Shown piece by piece: positions 1 to 8,624 of a DNA stretch of 64,000 nucleotides. A program made the translations under genes and the position numbers. Position 1 is the stretch's first letter; the number at the start of each line of letters is the position of its first letter. The DNA is from Castellaniella defragrans_A (GTDB taxonomy: Bacteria > Pseudomonadota > Gammaproteobacteria > Burkholderiales > Burkholderiaceae_B): assembly GCF_040394755.1 (NCBI RefSeq), contig NZ_JBEBRQ010000009.1. One strand, 5' to 3'. The notes below the pieces were generated by a model that did no database searches, was not told the DNA's origin, and was given only the letters and a program-made list of their open reading frames with translations.

Positions 1-53
1 GCCGCGTCTGGAAGCTAATCCCCGCAAAAGAACCAGCACCCCCCACTTTCGCA

Positions 54-85
54 CGCGGCCGGCGCCCCCCTGGGCGCCGGCCGCG
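54..85. repeat. 14-bp perfect inverted repeat (GC-rich hairpin)
   Basis: Arms at 54-67 and 72-85 are perfectly complementary around a CCCT loop. The hairpin lies just beyond the 3' end of the minus-strand monooxygenase gene, so it may stop or stabilise that transcript. There is no T-tract on either side, so it is not a classical intrinsic terminator. Nothing else is recognisable in bases 1-123. Confidence 0.5.
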
Positions 86-123
86 AGCTCTCACAACCCC
101 CCCCACGCCGCACCTAAGGTTTT

Positions 124-429
124 TTACGAAACAGCAGACGTCGTCGAGACAACATCGCAGAAGGTCAACCTGGGCGGCGCCTTCAGCAAGGACTCGAAAC
201 GGTCGAGCTTTTCCTTTGCCGGCGGATACCGCAGATGCGCTTCCCAAGCCGCCTTGTCCGCATATTGCTCATAAAGAATGAATCGATCCGGCTCGCCCAA
301 GGGGCGTTGAACCGCATAAAAAAGAATACCGGGCTCATCCCGGGCCAATGCCACCAGAGATTGCAGAACGCTTTCCAGCTCTGCCGCCCGCGCCCCATCG
401 GTTTCAAGTTCAACCAGCAACACAAACAT
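124..429 (-). CDS. Putative quinol monooxygenase (ABM domain)
   Basis: 101 residues, the usual length of the antibiotic-biosynthesis-monooxygenase (ABM, YgiN-like) family, which forms dimeric alpha+beta barrels and acts on quinols or other aromatic substrates without a bound cofactor. The order of elements fits: an N-terminal strand (MFVLLVELETDG), a helix over about residues 15-30, then EPGILFYAVQRP and DRFILYEQYADKAAWEAHL, typical of the fold. The start has a GGAG ribosome site 7 bases upstream. It lies 20 bp downstream of the AraC-type gene on the same strand, so the two are probably co-transcribed. The substrate cannot be read from the sequence. Confidence 0.8.
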   Translation of the reverse strand: MFVLLVELETDGARAAELESVLQSLVALARDEPGILFYAVQRPLGEPDRFILYEQYADKAAWEAHLRYPPAKEKLDRFESLLKAPPRLTFCDVVSTTSAVS

Positions 430-449
430 GATTCAGCTCCATCCGTTCA

Positions 450-1292
450 TCAATACACGACCGGGAGGATGCCGGATTCATGCCGGGACGTATTGTAAAA
501 ATGCGTCCCGGCGCGGGCGCTGCGCAGATAGCGCCCGGGCGCCATTCCCACGCGGCGCTGGAAATCATGGATGAAATGCGCCTGATCCGAATAACCGCAA
601 GCCAGGGCGGTATCCACGACACCGGCGGCAGGATCGAGCATCAAGGCCCGCACGGCTTTCTGGAACCGCACGAGACCTTTGACCTCGCAGGGCGACTGGC
701 CGGCGAACCGCCGCCAGCGGCGTTCGAACTGCCGCCGCCCGAGACCCGCCCCGGACGCGATCGCATCGATCGGCACGGCCGGGCCTTGCCGATAGAGCCT
801 GGTCATCGCCCCTTCGACCAGCAAATCCGCGGATTCCCGCCGCAAATGACGCATCAGGAAATCCTGGATCAGTGCCATTCTTTCCTGGTGATCGTCGGCG
901 TCCGATAACTGCCGCACCAGCCTCGCGCCCGACGCCCCCCAGACAGCGTGCGCGCAGAGCCGGCAATCCACCAGCTCATCGGCTGGAATCGCCGTGAACC
1001 GGCGCAACATGCCGATCCTGAAACGAACGGCGATGAAACCGATGCTGGCCGTTGGCGAAAGCACAATCGGCGTATTGCGCGTGCAGAACAAATGCGCCCG
1101 ATCGACGGTCACGGAGGGACCGCCTGCGGTTTCGATCCGGAACGGCTCGCCATAATGGATAGTGAGCTCGGCGCCCGTGCCTGGCAGCAACATCGGCAGG
1201 CGCACGACCTCGGACGGCGCGCTCTCCCACCCCCAGAGGCGATCGACGAAAGGCCGCAGCGCCGCATCCGGAAGTTGCTGGAACGTCCTCAT
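450..1292 (-). CDS. AraC-family transcriptional regulator
   Basis: 280 residues from the ATG at 1292, which is preceded by GGGGTGAGG. A longer frame begins at 1361 but would run into the ispH coding end. The N-terminal half resembles the DUF6597 sensor domain found in many AraC regulators (FVDRLWGWES start). The C-terminal hundred residues carry the double helix-turn-helix, including ALACGYSDQAHFIHDF and the RVGMAPGRYLRS ending typical of the family. It lies between ispH and the monooxygenase gene, all on the minus strand, and probably controls the monooxygenase. The effector is unknown. Confidence 0.85.
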   Translation of the reverse strand: MRTFQQLPDAALRPFVDRLWGWESAPSEVVRLPMLLPGTGAELTIHYGEPFRIETAGGPSVTVDRAHLFCTRNTPIVLSPTASIGFIAVRFRIGMLRRFTAIPADELVDCRLCAHAVWGASGARLVRQLSDADDHQERMALIQDFLMRHLRRESADLLVEGAMTRLYRQGPAVPIDAIASGAGLGRRQFERRWRRFAGQSPCEVKGLVRFQKAVRALMLDPAAGVVDTALACGYSDQAHFIHDFQRRVGMAPGRYLRSARAGTHFYNTSRHESGILPVVY

Positions 1293-1311
1293 GGCCTCAC
1301 CCCACAGGGCG

Positions 1312-2271
1312 TTATGGCGCAACCTTGCGCGAGAGTTCCTTGGGCAGCGGAAAGGCGACATTCTCGACGACGCCTTCGAGAGGGCGCACCGAACGCGCGC
1401 CCAGCGCCTTGAGCCGTTCGATCACCTGCCCCACCAATGCCTCTGGGGCCGAAGCGCCGGCCGTCACGCCGATCCTGCGGGCGTTCAGGAGCCACGCCGG
1501 ATCGATCATATCCGGATCGTCCAACAGGTAGGCGGCCACGCCCCGGCGCTCGGCCACCTCGCGCAGGCGATTGGAATTGGAACTGTTGGGACTGCCCACC
1601 ACCAGCACCAGATCGCAGGCCGGCGCCATGATGCGCACGGCATCCTGGCGATTCTGCGTGGCATAGCAGATGTCGCTTTTCTTCGGTTCGGCAATGCCGG
1701 GAAAGCGCGCGCGCAAAGCGGCGGCCACCTCGGCGGCATCATCGATGGACAGCGTGGTCTGGGTCACGAAGGCCAGCCGTCCGGGATCGGCCACCCGCAA
1801 GGCCGCCACATCGGCGACGGTTTCGACCAGATGCATGCCGCCATCGGCCTGACCAAGCGTACCCTCGACCTCGGGATGCCCGCGATGGCCGATCATGATG
1901 ATCTCGCGCCCTTCGGCCCTCATGCGCGCGACCTCGATATGAACCTTGGTGACCAACGGACAGGTCGCATCGAAGATCCGCTGCCCGCGCGCCTGGGCCT
2001 CGGCGCGCACCGCGCGCGACACGCCATGCGCGGAAAAGATCACGATCGCCCCGGAAGGCGCATCGGCCAGTTCATCGATGAATATGGCGCCCTTGGCGCG
2101 CAGATCCTCGACCACATAGCGATTGTGCACGATCTCGTGGCGCACATAGATCGGCGCGCCATGCAGTTCGAGGGCGCGCTCGACGATGGCAATGGCCCGG
2201 TCCACCCCGGCGCAGAACCCGCGCGGCTGGGCCAGGACGACTTCCGGCTCGGGCTGGTGCGCGTCGGACAT
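1312..2271 (-). CDS. ispH: 4-hydroxy-3-methylbut-2-enyl diphosphate reductase
   Basis: Last enzyme of the MEP isoprenoid pathway: it reduces HMBPP to IPP and DMAPP with a [4Fe-4S] cluster in the cytosol. 319 residues, normal for the family. The three cluster cysteines are present: C20 (RGFCAGVDRA), C104 (DATCPLVTKVH) and C202 (KSDICYATQNRQ). The substrate-binding histidines (VRHEIVH, SAHGV, GHRGHPEVEGT) and the GSPNSSNSNRL motif are also present. The start at 2271 lies 2 bp after the fkpB stop, so the pair is translationally coupled, as in many proteobacteria. Confidence 0.97.
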   Translation of the reverse strand: MSDAHQPEPEVVLAQPRGFCAGVDRAIAIVERALELHGAPIYVRHEIVHNRYVVEDLRAKGAIFIDELADAPSGAIVIFSAHGVSRAVRAEAQARGQRIFDATCPLVTKVHIEVARMRAEGREIIMIGHRGHPEVEGTLGQADGGMHLVETVADVAALRVADPGRLAFVTQTTLSIDDAAEVAAALRARFPGIAEPKKSDICYATQNRQDAVRIMAPACDLVLVVGSPNSSNSNRLREVAERRGVAAYLLDDPDMIDPAWLLNARRIGVTAGASAPEALVGQVIERLKALGARSVRPLEGVVENVAFPLPKELSRKVAP

Positions 2272-2273
2272 GG

Positions 2274-2750
2274 TCACAGCACCCCGAGAATCTGGACTTC
2301 CACCTGCAAATCGGCGCCCGCCAGGGGATGATTGAAATCGAACAGGCCGGAGGCCTCGCCCAATTCCTTGAGCACGCCCGAATAGCGGCCGCCATTGGGC
2401 GCCACGAACTCGACGATGTCGCCCGGCTCGAATTCGGTGTCCGGGGGCGCATTGTCGCGCATGGCCTCGCGGCTGACGCGCTGGATGAGATCGGGATTGC
2501 GCTCGCCATAGGCCTTGGCCGCCGGCAGGTCCGCCGTGAAATGCTCGCCCTCGGCCCGGCCGACGAGGATCTCCTCGAGCCCCGGCGCCCATTGCCCCAT
2601 CCCCATCTGCAAGGTGGCCGGCCGGTCCAGGAAAGTATCGACGAACACCGTCCCGAGCGCCGGGCCGCTGGCAAGCTCGATGCGATAGTGCAGGGTCACG
2701 TAGGAATCGGGGCGGACAAAAGCATTCACCGCGTCAGATGTGGAAGTCAA
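2274..2750 (-). CDS. fkpB: FKBP-type peptidyl-prolyl isomerase, SlpA/FkpB type
   Basis: 158 residues, cytosolic, no signal peptide. The sequence has the short FKBP fold with an inserted flap (IF) domain as in SlpA/FkpB: N-terminal SYVTLHYRIEL, then FLDRPATLQMGMGQWAPGLEE, and a C-terminal FDFNHPLAGADLQVEVQIL. These proteins combine prolyl isomerase and chaperone activity. It is first in a two-gene unit with ispH, and its promoter should lie in the roughly 100 bp separating it from divergent radC. Confidence 0.93.
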   Translation of the reverse strand: MTSTSDAVNAFVRPDSYVTLHYRIELASGPALGTVFVDTFLDRPATLQMGMGQWAPGLEEILVGRAEGEHFTADLPAAKAYGERNPDLIQRVSREAMRDNAPPDTEFEPGDIVEFVAPNGGRYSGVLKELGEASGLFDFNHPLAGADLQVEVQILGVL

Positions 2751-2853
2751 AGTGTGTCACCGTAGAAGATCTCGCATATGCGCCAATTTTAGAGCCTATC
2801 ATGACCCAGGGTGCCACATCCCCCTATTCCCGGCCTGCGGCCGGCCATCGGCC

Positions 2854-3510
2854 ATGAGCGCGGAACGCCCCCGCGAGCGCCTGCTGGTCCACGGCGCCCC
2901 CGCCCTCACCAACGCTGAATTGCTGGCCATCGTCCTGCGCACCGGCACGCGCGGGTGCGACGCCGTCGCCCTGGGACGGCAACTGCTGGAACGCTTCGGC
3001 GGCCTGCGCGCGCTGCTGTCGACGCCGGCCGAGGCGCTGCTGGCGCTCCCCGGCATAGGCAGCGCCAAGACCTGCGAACTGCTGGCCATCCGGGAATTGA
3101 GCCGCCGGGCGCTCGAAGAAGACCTGCGCGCCGGCCAGGCACTGAGCCAGCCCCAGCGGGTCAAGCAGTTCTGCGCGACGCAATTGGCGCACCTGCGCGT
3201 CGAGCACTGCATCGCGCTCTATCTGGATACGCAGTTGCAGCTGATCCTCTGCGAGGAGGTCTCGCGCGGCACGCTGTCGCAGGCGACCGTCTATCCCCGC
3301 GAGGTCGTCCGGGCGGCACTCGCCCACCACGCCGCCGGGGTGATCCTGGCGCACAACCACCCCTCGGGCCTGGCCGAACCCAGTCCCGCCGACCTGGCCC
3401 TGACTCGCCATCTGAAACAAGCGCTCGCCCTGGTGGACATCCGCCTCGTCGACCACCTGATCGTAGGGACCTCCGGGGCGGTATCCCTGGCCGAGCGTGG
3501 GGATCTGTAG
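2854..3510 (+). CDS. radC: RadC-family JAB-domain protein
   Basis: 218 residues from the ATG at 2854, which gives the canonical N-terminus ERPRERLLVHGAPALTNAELL. The frame is open further upstream to 2740, but that part is unlike the family and overlaps the fkpB promoter region. A helix-hairpin-helix (LPGIGSAKTCELL) precedes the C-terminal metalloprotease-like JAB domain with HNHPSGLAEPSPAD, the zinc-ligand motif. The role of the family is unsettled: the early link to DNA repair has not held up. It is a single gene divergent from fkpB-ispH. Confidence 0.92.
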   Translation: MSAERPRERLLVHGAPALTNAELLAIVLRTGTRGCDAVALGRQLLERFGGLRALLSTPAEALLALPGIGSAKTCELLAIRELSRRALEEDLRAGQALSQPQRVKQFCATQLAHLRVEHCIALYLDTQLQLILCEEVSRGTLSQATVYPREVVRAALAHHAAGVILAHNHPSGLAEPSPADLALTRHLKQALALVDIRLVDHLIVGTSGAVSLAERGDL

Positions 3511-3574
3511 GGCCAGATCTCCGCAGAACCACCCCCCCCCACTTTCGTAGGCGGCCAAAGCCCACCACAACCAT

Positions 3575-3603
3575 TTGAGGAAATACACAAAACACCGTAA
3601 AAT
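3575..3603 (+). promoter_or_regulatory. Candidate sigma-70 promoter of rpmE2
   Basis: TTGAGG at 3575-3580 and TAAAAT at 3598-3603 are separated by 17 bp. They lie about 90 bp upstream of the rpmE2 ATG in otherwise non-coding DNA. No Zur-like palindrome is evident beside it. Confidence 0.5.
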
Positions 3604-3694
3604 GGCAGGCTTTACTGGATACGTTGTCAGGTCCTTGGTGAAATCGACATCAACCTGGCTGGCGACCCCGACACAGACCGACTGGAACCCCATC

Positions 3695-3961
3695 ATGAAA
3701 GAAGGCATCCACCCCGAATACCGCGAAGTCGTATTCCTGGATCAGCAGACCGGCAACAAGTTCATCTCGCGCTCGACACTCTCGACCCGTGAAACGACCG
3801 AGATCGACGGCAAGACCTATCCGCTTTTCAAGTGCGACGTGACCTCCGAGTCCCACCCCTTCTACACGGGCGCCCAGACCCGGATCGTCGAAACCGGCCG
3901 CGTCGAAAAATTCCGCGCCCGTTTCGCGCGCACCGCAGGCACGGTCAAAAAAGAATCGTAA
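3695..3961 (+). CDS. rpmE2: 50S ribosomal protein L31, type B (zinc-free)
   Basis: 88 residues beginning MKEGIHPEYREVVFLDQQTG, the type B (YkgM-like) form. There is a single cysteine and no CxxC pairs, so it cannot bind zinc as type A L31 does. The frame is open upstream to 3575, but homology begins at 3695. The gene stands alone between a good promoter and an intrinsic terminator. It is the only L31 in the window; whether the genome also has a type A copy cannot be seen here. Confidence 0.95.
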   Translation: MKEGIHPEYREVVFLDQQTGNKFISRSTLSTRETTEIDGKTYPLFKCDVTSESHPFYTGAQTRIVETGRVEKFRARFARTAGTVKKES

Positions 3962-3978
3962 ACGCCGCGCACGCATCA

Positions 3979-4005
3979 AAGGGCAGCCCCAGGCTGCCCT
4001 TTTTA
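3979..4005 (+). terminator. Intrinsic terminator after rpmE2
   Basis: Stem AAGGGCAGCC/GGCTGCCCTT with a short CCA loop, followed by TTTTATT, 18 bp after the rpmE2 stop. Confidence 0.85.
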
Positions 4006-4071
4006 TTGACGTGTGAGAACTGATTTTTCCTTTAAGATGGCTTTGTCCCTCATCTCACTTGTGCCGTCCCG

Positions 4072-5832
4072 GTGTACCAAGACAACGTCCGCTCCACGCC
4101 CGCCCGGCTGACGGCCCCCGCCACGGCCAAACTCTCGCGCCTGTTCCTCCTGAGCGTGGGGCTGGTCTATATCCTGGCCGGCCTGTTCTACCGCGACCCC
4201 TGGAAAACCGACGACGTCACCACCCTGGCCACCATGCTCACCGCGCTCTCTGGCACGAGCGCCCATGCCTGGCTGCTGCCGCAGATCGGCGCGCTCGCAC
4301 ATGCGCAGGACGGACCGCTGGAAACCTGGGTGGGCGCCTTTTCGATCTGGGCGTTCGCGCCGCTGTTCGAATGGTTCTGGGGGCCGCTGGACGCAAAAAT
4401 CATTGCCTCGCGCCTGCCCAATCTGCTGTGGTTCGGCATCCTGACCAGCACCATCTGGTACGGCACCTACCTGCTGGGCCGGCGCGCCGAAGCGCAGCCC
4501 CTGGCTCTGCCCTTCGGCGGCGAGCCGGATTCCCGCGACTACGGACGCATGCTGGCCGACGCCGCGCTGCTGCTGATCGTCGCGACCGTGGGCATCATCT
4601 GGCGAATGCACGAAACCTCCGAGGTCCCGGTCATCATCGCCTGCCAGGCTCTGGCCTTCTATGCCGTGGCTCGCATGTTGGACCATCCAGCGTCCGGCGC
4701 GATCACGCTGGGCGTGGCCCTGGGCGCTGCGTTTCTCGCGCGCGGCTGGCTGGGCAGCCTGCCGCTGATGATCGCGACGATCTGCGCATTCCTGCCGCCC
4801 AGCCCGCTGCGCCCCGCATCCAAGTGGCTGGCCGTCAGCGCCTTGATCTGCGCATCCCTGATCCTGCTCTGGTGGATTCCCGCCCGTGAATTCGGCCCGT
4901 ACTGGACACGCAGCTGGTGGTACTGGACCAGTCAGTCCTTCGACTGGCCCAACCCCAAAGCCCTGCTCAGCATCGCGCGCGATCTCCCCTGGTTCCTGTG
5001 GCCCACCTGGCCCCTGGCGCTGCTTGCGCTCTGGCGCTGGCGCAAATGGCTGGCAGCGCCACACATGCTCATCCCCGCGAGCTTCGCCGGCGGCGCCCTC
5101 CTGGTAATGCTGTTCGTGATCGACCCCTTCGAACCCGAATACAGCACGCTCGCCCTGCCATGCGCGGTTCTGGGCGCATTCGCCCTGCCGACCCTGCGCC
5201 GCGGCATCGTCAACGCCCTGGACTGGTTCGCGATCATGTGCTTCTCGCTGACCGCCGCCACGGTCTGGCTGGGCTGGGTCGCCGTGCAGACCGGATGGCC
5301 GGCCCAGATCGCCCATAACATCGAACGCCAGACTGCCGGGTTGGATGCCCACATCGCCTGGCCGGCCCTGACGCTGGCCGTGCTCGGCAGTGCCGCCTGG
5401 ATCCTGCTGGTGCGCTGGCGCCTGCGCTCGCATCCGGCCGGCCTGTGGCGCGGAACGGCATTGTCGGCCGGCGGACTGATCACTACCTGGCTCCTGCTGG
5501 CGACACTCTGGATGCCCGCCCTGGACTACGTGCGCAGCTACCGCGAGGTTTCCCATTCGCTCGCCCGCGCCCTCGACACCTACCGCCGCCCCGGCGAATG
5601 CGTGCGCACACTGCACCTGGGGACCGGCCAGCGCGCCTCGTTCCTGGTGTTCGACGGTATCGAATTCAGTTTCGACGAACGCTGCACACTGCTCCTGCAG
5701 CAGGTTGCGCCCGCCTCGCTGCGCAACGGCAGCGCCGCCTACACCGGACATGCGGCGCTCTGGGAAGGCCGGCGCGGACCCGACCGCAATGAAATGTTCC
5801 GCCTGCTGCGGATCGAACCCCACAACCCATGA
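4072..5832 (+). CDS. GT-C membrane glycosyltransferase (ArnT/PMT-like)
   Basis: 586 residues from a GTG start; the exact start is uncertain because the frame offers no good ATG. About ten hydrophobic segments are visible, the first at about residues 25-42. The first periplasmic loop carries YRDPWKTDDV followed by WLLPQIG, the layout of the catalytic-aspartate loop in GT39/GT83 (PMT/ArnT) enzymes, which move sugars from polyprenyl-phosphate donors on the periplasmic face. The roughly 110 C-terminal residues after the last helix form a soluble domain. The acceptor is unknown. Its stop overlaps the following MATE gene by four bases (ATGA), indicating coupling. Confidence 0.75.
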   Translation: MYQDNVRSTPARLTAPATAKLSRLFLLSVGLVYILAGLFYRDPWKTDDVTTLATMLTALSGTSAHAWLLPQIGALAHAQDGPLETWVGAFSIWAFAPLFEWFWGPLDAKIIASRLPNLLWFGILTSTIWYGTYLLGRRAEAQPLALPFGGEPDSRDYGRMLADAALLLIVATVGIIWRMHETSEVPVIIACQALAFYAVARMLDHPASGAITLGVALGAAFLARGWLGSLPLMIATICAFLPPSPLRPASKWLAVSALICASLILLWWIPAREFGPYWTRSWWYWTSQSFDWPNPKALLSIARDLPWFLWPTWPLALLALWRWRKWLAAPHMLIPASFAGGALLVMLFVIDPFEPEYSTLALPCAVLGAFALPTLRRGIVNALDWFAIMCFSLTAATVWLGWVAVQTGWPAQIAHNIERQTAGLDAHIAWPALTLAVLGSAAWILLVRWRLRSHPAGLWRGTALSAGGLITTWLLLATLWMPALDYVRSYREVSHSLARALDTYRRPGECVRTLHLGTGQRASFLVFDGIEFSFDERCTLLLQQVAPASLRNGSAAYTGHAALWEGRRGPDRNEMFRLLRIEPHNP

Positions 5833-7241
5833 ACCAGCCGCCACGGCACAGCGCCGCGCGCGGCGCCGCTGCGGAAATCCTGCGGCAGGCCTGGCCCATC
5901 CTGGTCAGTTCCTGGGCCGGGATCGTCTTCGCCGTGCTGGACACGGCCATGGTCGGCCATACCACCGCCACGGACCTGCAGGCCATGGCGCTCGGGTCCT
6001 CGATCTACATCACGATCTTCATCGGCCTGATGGGGGTCATCCACGCCCTGATCCCCATCATCGCCCAGCACTTTGGCGCCCGGCGCCTGGATCTGGCCGG
6101 CCACGCCTGGGGCCAGGGCGTCTGGCTGGCGCTGTTCCTGTCCCTGATCGGCGGGGCCACCCTGCTGTTTCCAGATGTCTGGCTGTCCATGTCGGGCGCG
6201 GTCGAGCCCGACGTCCGCAGCCGGATCGCGTGGTATCTCATGGCCCTGGCGGCGGCCCTGCCGGCCGCCCTGGTCTTTCGCAGCATCTACGCCCTGGCCA
6301 CGGCAATCTCGCAAACCCGCATCGTGATGCTGATCAACGTCGCGAGCATCGGCTTCAAGCTGCTGTTCAACAGCGTATTCATATTCGGCTGGGCGGGAAT
6401 GCCCGCCATGGGCGCCGTGGGCGCCGGCCTTTCCACTCTGGTCGTGAGCTGGATGACGCTTGCCGCCGGACTCTGGGCGATCAAGCGTCTGCCGGTATTC
6501 CGCGCCCTGGATCTGCGAGTGGGCCGCCCCCGCTGGGCTGACCAGAAGGAGCTGCTGCGGCTCGGGCTGCCCATGGGCGGCTCCTACCTGATCGAGGTCT
6601 GCGCATTCAGTTTCATGGCCCTGCTGATCGCGCGCGACGGGCTGTACGTGAGCGGCGGCCAGCAGATCCTCGCCAACCTGATCGCCCTGTGCTATATGCT
6701 GCCGATGTCGATCAGTCTGTCGACCGCCTCGCTGGCCGCGCAGGCGATCGGCGCGCGCGATGCCGCCCGGACCCGCGCGGCGGGCCTGTCCGGCGTGGCG
6801 CTGGTCGTGCTGGGCGCCGTGCTGACGGCGGCAGTCCTGATCCTGGCGCAGAAACCCATCGTCCGCCTCTACACCGATGAGACACGCGTGGCGGTGGTCG
6901 CCCTGGCCCTCTTGCAGGTCGCGCCCTGGTTCCATCTCTGCGATGCCATGCACTGCGTCAGCGCCTACCTGCTGCGCGCCCACAAGGTCGCCGTGGTCCC
7001 GCTTGTCCTGCAGATCGTCGCCTTGACGGGCCTCGGCCTGATCGGCGGCTGGTGGTTCGGCTACGGTCCTGGCGCCGGCCACCTGCGGCCCGTGGCCGAC
7101 TGGTTGATGCCCGGCGCGCCCGTGGGCGCCGCCACGATGTGGATCATGGCGGCCGCCGGCCTGGGCCTGACCGCGATCCTGCTGTTCGGATGGTATGCGC
7201 GCGTGCTGCGGCGCGAGGAAGTCCGCATGGCGCAAGCCTGA
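5829..7241 (+). CDS. MATE-family efflux transporter (NorM-like)
   Basis: 470 residues with about 12 membrane segments in two related halves. It has MATE hallmarks near the N-terminus (AWPILVSSWAGIVFAVLDTAMVG) and the family's usual length. It exports cationic or aromatic compounds in exchange for Na+ or H+ across the inner membrane. Its ATG overlaps the glycosyltransferase stop. It ends 22 bp from the convergent proV gene. The natural substrate cannot be inferred. Confidence 0.92.
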   Translation: MNQPPRHSAARGAAAEILRQAWPILVSSWAGIVFAVLDTAMVGHTTATDLQAMALGSSIYITIFIGLMGVIHALIPIIAQHFGARRLDLAGHAWGQGVWLALFLSLIGGATLLFPDVWLSMSGAVEPDVRSRIAWYLMALAAALPAALVFRSIYALATAISQTRIVMLINVASIGFKLLFNSVFIFGWAGMPAMGAVGAGLSTLVVSWMTLAAGLWAIKRLPVFRALDLRVGRPRWADQKELLRLGLPMGGSYLIEVCAFSFMALLIARDGLYVSGGQQILANLIALCYMLPMSISLSTASLAAQAIGARDAARTRAAGLSGVALVVLGAVLTAAVLILAQKPIVRLYTDETRVAVVALALLQVAPWFHLCDAMHCVSAYLLRAHKVAVVPLVLQIVALTGLGLIGGWWFGYGPGAGHLRPVADWLMPGAPVGAATMWIMAAAGLGLTAILLFGWYARVLRREEVRMAQA

Positions 7242-7263
7242 TGCCCCGCGCCACGCGGCAGGG

Positions 7264-8622
7264 TCAGGCCACGTCCCGCGTCGCAGCCCGTGATCGTTCG
7301 GATAGGCCAGCCCCTTCGGCTGCCATCGCCTGATCCGGCTGCCCTGCCGGTTTCGCGCCATCGACCGCAAGCGCCGGCGGCCCGGATGATGGCATCGGCC
7401 CATCGGCCCCGGCATCCGACTGTCCGGCAGGCTCGACGCCATCCGCCACGATGGCGGGGCTCACCAGCTCGACCACGCGGCTGCGCGACAGCACGCCCAG
7501 AAATTCATCGTCCTCGCCGGTGACCGCCAGCGGCGCGGGGCTGCGCAACAGGCGGGCCAGGACCTCGTCGAGGCCGGCGCTGGCCGGCACGGAAGCCATG
7601 TCATCGACGAAACGGGCCACATCCCGGGCGCCTTCGCGGACCGCGCGCTCGGCCTGCTCGCGCGTCAGGACCCCCGCCAGGCGCTTGCCGTCGAGCACGG
7701 CCGCATATTCATAATCCCATCCCGCCAGGCGGCCCAGGGCATGTGCCGGATGCGTGCGCATGGTCAAGGTCAGGGGGCGCTCATTGCAGGCGTGCGCGGC
7801 GCTCAGGACCTTGCCGCGATTGACGTCCTGCAGAAACGACTGGATATAGTCATTGGCCGGCGTGAGCAGGATGTCCTCGGGCGCCCCTTCCTGAACCAGT
7901 TCGCCGTCCTTGAGAATGGCGATCCGGTTGCCCAGGCGCAGGGCCTCGTCCAGATCGTGGGTGATGAAGACGATGGTCTTGTTCAGGCGCGCCTGCAGGG
8001 CCAGCAGCTGATCCTGCATCTCGCGGCGGATCAGCGGATCAAGCGCGGAAAACGCCTCGTCCATCAGCAGGATCTCGGCATCGGTGGCCAGGGCGCGCGC
8101 CAGGCCCACGCGCTGCTGCATCCCGCCCGAGAGTTGATGCGGATACTGCGCCTCGAAACCGGACAGGCCGACCTGTTCGAGCCAGTGCATGGCACGCGCC
8201 TTGCGCTCGGCGCGGCCCATGCCCTGAACGGCCAGCCCGTAGGCGGCATTGTCCAGGACGGTGCGATGCGGCAGCAGGCCGAAGCGCTGGAACACCATGC
8301 TCATCCTGGACTGGCGAAAGCGTTCGAGCTCACGTGGACGCAGGCTCATGACGTCGATGCCATCGACCAGGATCTGGCCGGCGGTGGGATCGATCAGGCG
8401 GTTGAAGTGACGGATCAGCGTCGACTTGCCGGAGCCCGACAGGCCCATGATCACGTGGATCTGGCCCTCCTCGATGGACAGGCTGATGTCGCGCAGGCCC
8501 AGGGTATGGCCGCTGCGCTCGAGCAGCGCCTCTTTCGAGATACCCTGGCGCACGGCTTCCATCCAGTGCCGCGGCCGGGGGCCGAATATTTTGTAGACAT
8601 TGCGGACTTCGATCTTGCTCAT
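7264..8622 (-). CDS. proV: Glycine betaine/proline ABC transporter ATPase
   Basis: ATP-hydrolysing subunit of an osmoprotectant importer. Walker A GLSGSGKST, signature LSGGMQQRVGLARAL and Walker B ILLMDEAFSALDP are intact. A tandem CBS region (about residues 285-390) follows, which in OpuA-type ATPases senses ionic strength or c-di-AMP. The last roughly 60 residues form an Ala/Gly/Pro-rich tail beyond the CBS domains, with two similar units (VADGVEPAGQSDAG and AVDGAKPAGQPDQA), longer than usual. Third gene of proXWV; its ATG is 2 bp after the proW stop. Confidence 0.94.
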   Translation of the reverse strand: MSKIEVRNVYKIFGPRPRHWMEAVRQGISKEALLERSGHTLGLRDISLSIEEGQIHVIMGLSGSGKSTLIRHFNRLIDPTAGQILVDGIDVMSLRPRELERFRQSRMSMVFQRFGLLPHRTVLDNAAYGLAVQGMGRAERKARAMHWLEQVGLSGFEAQYPHQLSGGMQQRVGLARALATDAEILLMDEAFSALDPLIRREMQDQLLALQARLNKTIVFITHDLDEALRLGNRIAILKDGELVQEGAPEDILLTPANDYIQSFLQDVNRGKVLSAAHACNERPLTLTMRTHPAHALGRLAGWDYEYAAVLDGKRLAGVLTREQAERAVREGARDVARFVDDMASVPASAGLDEVLARLLRSPAPLAVTGEDDEFLGVLSRSRVVELVSPAIVADGVEPAGQSDAGADGPMPSSGPPALAVDGAKPAGQPDQAMAAEGAGLSERSRAATRDVA

Positions 8623-8624
8623 GC

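Noticed and set aside
4003..5844. 613-codon minus-strand frame opposite the glycosyltransferase
   Set aside because: Gly/Gln/Ala-rich shadow frame from GC-rich codon bias; the plus strand encodes a convincing membrane protein.
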